Shown piece by piece: positions 5,481 to 8,128 of a stretch of 8,128 bases of DNA (its first letter is position 1; the number at the start of each line of letters is the position of its first letter). Location of the stretch: contig JBBDTK010000057.1 of NCBI GenBank assembly GCA_040904405.1, positions 1 to 8,128 on the forward strand, read 5' to 3'. The notes beneath the pieces are model-generated. The model was not told the origin of the DNA and searched no databases. It saw only the letters and a list, made by a program, of their open reading frames with translations. The translations under genes and the position numbers were made by a program. The DNA is from VRUE01 sp040904405. GTDB lineage: Bacteria > Actinomycetota > Thermoleophilia > Solirubrobacterales > 70-9.

Positions 5481-5681
5481 TGAGTTTTCGCCCCGAGGGC
5501 GTCGAGCCTGGCATCTGTCGTTGCCGCCTGCATCGCGTTCTCTATTGTTGCATCGTAAAGCTTTCGGCGTCGGCCGGAGTCCTCTGTCTGGGCGGGATCG
5601 TGCGCGGCCATTGAAGACACAAGGCCACGGCGAGGCCGCCCTGCGTCGAGGCGGCGGGGGCCGATAGCCGGGTGACGGTGA

Positions 5682-5690
5682 TGCTACGCT
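5682..5690 (+). promoter_or_regulatory. Extended -10 of the vapBC operon (leaderless)
   Basis: TGCTACGCT (TGN plus TACGCT) ends 7 nt before the vapB ATG at 5698. This spacing would put transcription start at the first base of the start codon. No Shine-Dalgarno is present, consistent with a leaderless mRNA. Confidence 0.5.
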
Positions 5691-5697
5691 GTCGCAC

Positions 5698-5940
5698 ATG
5701 GAGATCGGAGTGCGGGATCTGCGCAACAGGACGGCGAGCGTGATCGACGCGGTGCGGGCTGGCGAGCGCGTCACCCTGACCGTCAACGGCGAGCCGACGG
5801 CCGACCTCGTCCCCCACGGCCAGCGTACGCGCTGGCTCTCCGGCGCCCAGCTGCGCGAGCAGCTTCGCGACCGCGCCGCCGACCCGGCGCTGCGCCAGGA
5901 GCTCGACCTGCTCGCCGGCCAGACCCTCGGCGAGCTTTGA
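5698..5940 (+). CDS. vapB: VapB, Phd/YefM-type antitoxin
   Basis: This 80-residue protein is a Phd/YefM-fold antitoxin: MEIGVRDLRNRTASVIDAVR followed by AGERVTLTVNGEPTADLVP is the standard N-terminal DNA-binding dimerisation domain (1-39). The C-terminal half (about 45-80, LSGAQLREQLRDRAADPALR) is helical and acidic/basic and should wrap and inhibit the PIN toxin. It normally represses its own operon with VapC as co-repressor. It overlaps vapC by 4 nt (TTGA). Length is typical. Family and role are secure. Confidence 0.92.
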   Translation: MEIGVRDLRNRTASVIDAVRAGERVTLTVNGEPTADLVPHGQRTRWLSGAQLREQLRDRAADPALRQELDLLAGQTLGEL

Positions 5941-6344
5941 GCGAGCGCCCGGCCGGCCTGCTCGACACGTCGGTCTTCATCGCCAGGGAGGCGGGGCGCC
6001 CGCTGGGCGAGCTGCCCGAGCGGGTGGCGGTCTCCGTGGTCACGATCGGCGAGCTCCAGCTCGGTGTGCTGAGCGCCGCCGAGGACGCCACCCGCGCCCG
6101 CCGCGCCGATACCCTCGCCCTGGCCAGGGCCGCCGACCCGATCCCGATCGGCGAGGCGGTGATGGTCGCCTGGGCGCGCCTGGTGGCCGACTGCAGGGCC
6201 GCGGGGATCCACCGGACCGTCAGGCTCACAGACGCCCTGATCGCCGCGACCGCCGCCGAGCACGGCCTCCCGGTCGTCTCGCAAGACGGCGACTACGAGC
6301 GGATCGCCGCCGCCCATCCGGCGCTGCGCGTCCTCGCGGTCTGA
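5937..6344 (+). CDS. vapC: VapC, PIN-domain ribonuclease toxin
   Basis: This 135-residue PIN protein starts at a TTG overlapping the vapB stop. The catalytic acidic residues are visible: D10 in LLDTSVFI, E39 in TIGELQLGV, D99 in RLTDALIAA and D117 (or D119) in SQDGDY, so the Mg-dependent active site appears intact. VapC toxins cleave RNA, often initiator tRNA, other tRNAs or the sarcin-ricin loop, to arrest growth; the target here cannot be read from sequence. No strong Shine-Dalgarno precedes it, so translation is probably coupled to vapB. The alternative start would be downstream of the DTS motif and would remove a catalytic residue, which supports the TTG. It is not obviously the parent of the PIN remnant at 3489-3605. 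Confidence 0.92.
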   Translation: MSERPAGLLDTSVFIAREAGRPLGELPERVAVSVVTIGELQLGVLSAAEDATRARRADTLALARAADPIPIGEAVMVAWARLVADCRAAGIHRTVRLTDALIAATAAEHGLPVVSQDGDYERIAAAHPALRVLAV

Positions 6345-6379
6345 GCGGCGGCGAGCTCCCGGACGGTGCGGAGGGGCGT

Positions 6380-6505
6380 CTACGGGGGCGAGGCGTAGGG
6401 CAGCTCACCGGTGTCGTGCAGCTCGTGGCGCAGCGAGTTGATCACGGCGCCGGCCAGCAGCGCCAGGCTGAGCAGGTAGAGCCAGAGCAGGACGATCAGG
6501 ATGGG
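6380..6505 (-). pseudogene. C-terminal remnant of a YihY/BrkB-like membrane protein
   Basis: Minus-strand translation from 6505 to the TAG at 6382-6380 gives PILIVLLWLYLLSLALLAGA then VINSLRHELHDTGELPYASP-P: a hydrophobic transmembrane helix with the LLWLY-LSLALLAGA pattern of the last helix in YihY/BrkB-family inner-membrane proteins, followed by a short polar tail. The frame is open further upstream (ARFALRGRPAR) but soon loses resemblance and runs into AT-rich DNA; the other transmembrane helices are absent. No start codon with a ribosome site is evident. I read it as the 3' end of a gene truncated when the ATPase module arrived. It could instead be a small one-helix membrane protein. Confidence 0.45.
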
Positions 6506-6576
6506 CCGAGCTGGGCGACCTCGAAGCGCAAAGCGCGCGAGGATGGCCGTGCGGCGATAGCCGCGGCAGGCACTTT

Positions 6577-6630
6577 TCCAGCTAAAGGTCCTGCAATCCT
6601 CCGGCTATTTTCTCTATAATCCTCCAGCTA
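6577..6630 (+). repeat. Three TCC(A/G)GCTA repeats at 23-bp spacing
   Basis: TCCAGCTA (6577-6584), TCCGGCTA (6600-6607) and TCCAGCTA (6623-6630) start exactly 23 bp apart. Copies 2 and 3 extend to AATCCTCC(G/A)GCTA, 12 of 13 identical. They bracket the TATAAT of the ATPase promoter. Likely an array of regulator half-sites on one helical face, though they could be mere duplications. Confidence 0.7.
6615..6620 (+). promoter_or_regulatory. Consensus -10 TATAAT of the ATPase gene
   Basis: A perfect TATAAT sits 38 nt before the ATG at 6659, between repeat copies 2 and 3. Transcription would start near 6627, giving a leader of about 32 nt without a clear Shine-Dalgarno. The best -35 at 17 bp (TGCAAT, 6592-6597) is poor, suggesting dependence on an activator or on an alternative sigma factor. 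Confidence 0.5.
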
Positions 6631-6658
6631 CTGTCCTCAAGCCCAACCTTGAAGCCAA

Positions 6659-7903
6659 ATGCCATACGCCCCAAGAATCGCGGACCTCGAGCTCGAAAGG
6701 CTGCTCAAAATAGCGGGGGCAGTTCTCGTCGAGGGACCAAAGGCCTGCGGTAAGACCGAAACCGCCCGCCAGATCGCCAGGAGCGAGGCGTTGCTTGATG
6801 TCGACAGAAAGGCCCGAGACGCAGCGGAGCTGAATCCCGGGCTGGTGCTCAAGGGCGAGGTGCCCAGGCTGATAGACGAGTGGCAGCTCGAGCCGGGGAT
6901 TTGGAACCACGTGCGCCGCGCCGTCGACGACCGAGTTGAGCCGGGGCAGTTCATCCTCGCCGGCTCTGCCCAGCCAACCGACGACGAGACCCGCCACACC
7001 GGCGCCGGCCGGATCAGCCGCCTGAGAATGCGGCCCATGTCTCTTCACGAGCTGGAGGTCGGCAACGGCGAGATCTCGCTCGCGGCGCTGCTCGATGGCC
7101 GGACAGGGGAAGCCGCCGATCCCGGCCTCGAGCTGGAGGGCCTTGCGGAGGCGATCTGCCGTGGGGGATGGCCTGCCTTCCGAGAGCTGGAGGTGCCAGA
7201 TGTCCTGAAACGGGTCCGCGACTACCTCAGCGAGATACCTCGCGATACCCAGCGCCTGGGTCAACGTCACAGGACCGAGAGGGTTGAGCGGCTGATTCAG
7301 AGTCTGGCCCGAAACGTCGCCACCTCGGTGACGGCGAGAACCTTGGCCGCCGACGCCAGCCGGCCGGAGGACCCGTTGTCCGACGACGCCGTCGCCGACT
7401 ACCTGGGCTCCCTGGCGCGGCTGTTCATCGTCGAGGACCAGCCGGCTTGGCAGCCGCATCTGCGCTCACGCTACCGGCTGCGCCGTGCGGCGAAGCGGCA
7501 TCTCGTCGATCCCTCCCTGGCGGTCGCAGCATTGCGCGGCGAGCCCGACGCCCTGCTGCGGGACCTCAACTTCATGGGCCTGCTCTTCGAGTCGATGGTC
7601 GTCAGGGATCTGCGGATATACGCGCAGGCAATCGAGGGCGAGGTCGCGCATTACCAGGACAGCAGTGGCCTCGAGGTCGATGCAATCGTCCAGGCGGGAG
7701 GCGCCTGGGGAGCCTTTGAGATCAAGCTCGGCGGCGAGAGGAGGATCGAGGAGGGAGCCGCAAGCCTGGCCAGGTTCAGGGAACGCGTCGACGCCTCGAA
7801 GTCCGGCGAGCCGGCAGTGCTGGCTATCGTCGTCGGGACGGGCTACGGATACGTCCGCAGGGATGGGATCCAGGTGATCCCGATCGGGAGCCTGGGTCCG
7901 TAG
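6659..7903 (+). CDS. AAA_14/DUF4143-family ATPase
   Basis: This 414-residue protein has the two-part architecture of AAA_14 plus DUF4143 proteins. The N-terminal ATPase has Walker A GPKACGKTET (26-35), Walker B RLIDEWQ (70-76), sensor 1 FILAGSAQP (98-106) and the arginine-rich GRISRLRMRPMSLHE (117-131). A middle winged-helix-like region follows (about 205-275). The C-terminal DUF4143 part includes LNFMGLLFESMVVRDL (303-318) and an EVDAIV...FEIK pattern (E339-V344, E354-K356), matching the E...D...ExK signature of PD-(D/E)XK-like folds. Family function is not established; these genes are common, often horizontally mobile and orphan. No partner gene is adjacent. ATG at 6659 gives the normal family N-terminus. 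Codon choice is slightly less GC-biased than in pilT, especially near the 5' end. Confidence 0.88.
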   Translation: MPYAPRIADLELERLLKIAGAVLVEGPKACGKTETARQIARSEALLDVDRKARDAAELNPGLVLKGEVPRLIDEWQLEPGIWNHVRRAVDDRVEPGQFILAGSAQPTDDETRHTGAGRISRLRMRPMSLHELEVGNGEISLAALLDGRTGEAADPGLELEGLAEAICRGGWPAFRELEVPDVLKRVRDYLSEIPRDTQRLGQRHRTERVERLIQSLARNVATSVTARTLAADASRPEDPLSDDAVADYLGSLARLFIVEDQPAWQPHLRSRYRLRRAAKRHLVDPSLAVAALRGEPDALLRDLNFMGLLFESMVVRDLRIYAQAIEGEVAHYQDSSGLEVDAIVQAGGAWGAFEIKLGGERRIEEGAASLARFRERVDASKSGEPAVLAIVVGTGYGYVRRDGIQVIPIGSLGP

Positions 7904-7923
7904 AGCAGGTAGTTCGGGGCGTC

Positions 7924-7938
7924 GTCAGCGAAGCTGAC
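7924..7938. terminator. GTCAGC-GAA-GCTGAC hairpin between convergent genes
   Basis: A perfect 6-bp stem with a 3-nt loop lies 20 nt after the ATPase stop and 63 nt before the stop of the minus-strand gene at 8002. There is no T-tract on either strand, so termination activity is uncertain. Position between convergent genes is the main support. Confidence 0.3.
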
Positions 7939-8001
7939 AAGGTCAAACCAAGTTGCGCCTCCCAGTTCGCTCGTACCCGGCATTTGGAGGCACAAGGGCC
8001 A

Positions 8002-8128
8002 TCAGTCCTCGAGGTCGAACTCGTGGTCGTCCTCGTAGGGGTCCTCGTCCGCGTATCCGTCGTCCTGGTCTTTCTCCGGCGGCAGGGGCGAGCGCCAGAC
8101 CGGGCGGACCGAGGCCTGCTTGAAGCCG
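8002..8128 (-). CDS. Partial protein with acidic C-terminal tail
   Basis: The last 41 residues of a minus-strand protein run off the window edge: GFKQASVRPVWRSPLPPEKD followed by QDDGYADEDPYEDDHEFDLE-D and TGA. The tail is strongly acidic (most of the last 24 residues are Asp or Glu) and likely disordered, as in proteins that bind partners or nucleic-acid enzymes through acidic tails. I do not recognise the family from this piece. Codon use (GAC, GAG, CTC) fits a real high-GC gene. The gene is convergent with the ATPase gene. Confidence 0.6.
   Translation of the reverse strand, partial: GFKQASVRPVWRSPLPPEKDQDDGYADEDPYEDDHEFDLED

Larger units (their letters stand above)
5352..5697. other. 346-bp spacer between the AbiE-like and VapBC modules
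   Basis: I see no supported gene here. An open frame from 5446 to 5667 (73 codons) has low-complexity Arg/Gly-rich translation, no ribosome binding site and no recognisable domain. The notable items are a bulged hairpin at 5454-5480 and the vapB -10 at 5682-5690. The stretch 5425-5480 is AT-richer than its surroundings, typical of a junction between acquired modules or of a regulatory region. Confidence 0.5.
6345..6658. other. 314-bp spacer between vapC and the ATPase gene
   Basis: Contains the minus-strand membrane-protein remnant (6380-6505) and, from about 6570, an AT-rich promoter region with three 23-bp-spaced repeats and a TATAAT. A plus-strand open frame at 6416-6619 is antisense to the remnant, is Gln/Glu-rich and unsupported. 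No terminator is evident after vapC. Confidence 0.5.

Noticed and set aside
5446..5667. 73-codon plus-strand frame in the AbiE-VapBC spacer
   Set aside because: Starts MGSYRIQCRDCTEF, which briefly resembles a cysteine motif, but there is no second CxxC, no ribosome site, and the rest is Arg/Gly-rich.
5409..6317. Minus-strand frame of 302 codons opposite vapBC
   Set aside because: Antisense to vapB and vapC, which have clear family motifs; no independent support.
6416..6619. 67-codon plus-strand frame before the ATPase gene
   Set aside because: Gln/Glu-rich translation is the antisense of a hydrophobic membrane segment, and it runs into the promoter repeats.
6577..6640. Possible CRISPR-like array from the 23-bp periodicity
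   Set aside because: Repeated core is only 8-13 bp with period 23, far too short for CRISPR repeats and spacers; better read as promoter sites.

Overview
This 8.1 kb window is high-GC bacterial DNA (G+C clearly well above 60% by eye, with strong G/C third-position bias in the genes). Three things fit an actinobacterium, possibly a Solirubrobacterales/Thermoleophilia-type soil bacterium: TANNNT-type -10 elements placed so close to start codons that leaderless mRNAs are likely, first genes without Shine-Dalgarno sequences, and many toxin-antitoxin genes. The taxonomic placement is inference. No rRNA, tRNA, CRISPR array, transposase or integrase was found.

Left part (1-3380). Two paralogous class I SAM-dependent methyltransferases, one on the minus strand (86-844) and one on the plus strand (2613-3380), point away from a central pair: a complete pilT (1130-2242) encoding a type IV pilus retraction/twitching ATPase, and a small convergent XRE-family regulator (2267-2518, minus). 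The XRE gene is divergent from the second methyltransferase. Their shared 94-bp spacer holds a promoter on each strand and a short palindrome, so the regulator is a natural candidate to control itself and the methyltransferase.

Middle part (3381-6344) is a toxin-antitoxin zone. It begins with debris: a truncated VapC-type PIN fragment on the minus strand (3489-3605) and a winged-helix fragment on the plus strand (3657-3855) whose frame is broken by a perfect 13-bp tandem duplication. Next is an intact AbiE-like (type IV) pair, nucleotidyltransferase toxin (3994-4746) followed by antitoxin (4743-5351), overlapping by ATGA. This order is reversed relative to classical abiEi-abiEii. An inverted repeat just before the toxin gene looks like its operator. 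After a 346-bp spacer comes an intact vapB-vapC pair (5698-5940, 5937-6344), overlapping by TTGA.

Right part (6345-8128). A C-terminal remnant of a YihY/BrkB-like membrane protein lies on the minus strand (6380-6505). Then comes a 414-residue AAA_14/DUF4143 ATPase (6659-7903). Its promoter region carries a consensus TATAAT and three copies of TCC(A/G)GCTA spaced exactly 23 bp apart. The window ends in the acidic C-terminus of an unidentified minus-strand gene (8002-8128).

Overall, a housekeeping motility gene with two methyltransferases sits next to an accessory zone of selfish or defence-like modules in which older modules are decaying and newer ones are intact. The most testable observations are the 23-bp phased repeats before the DUF4143 gene, the AbiE operator-like inverted repeat with reversed gene order, the 13-bp frameshifting duplication, and the recurrent leaderless promoter geometry.
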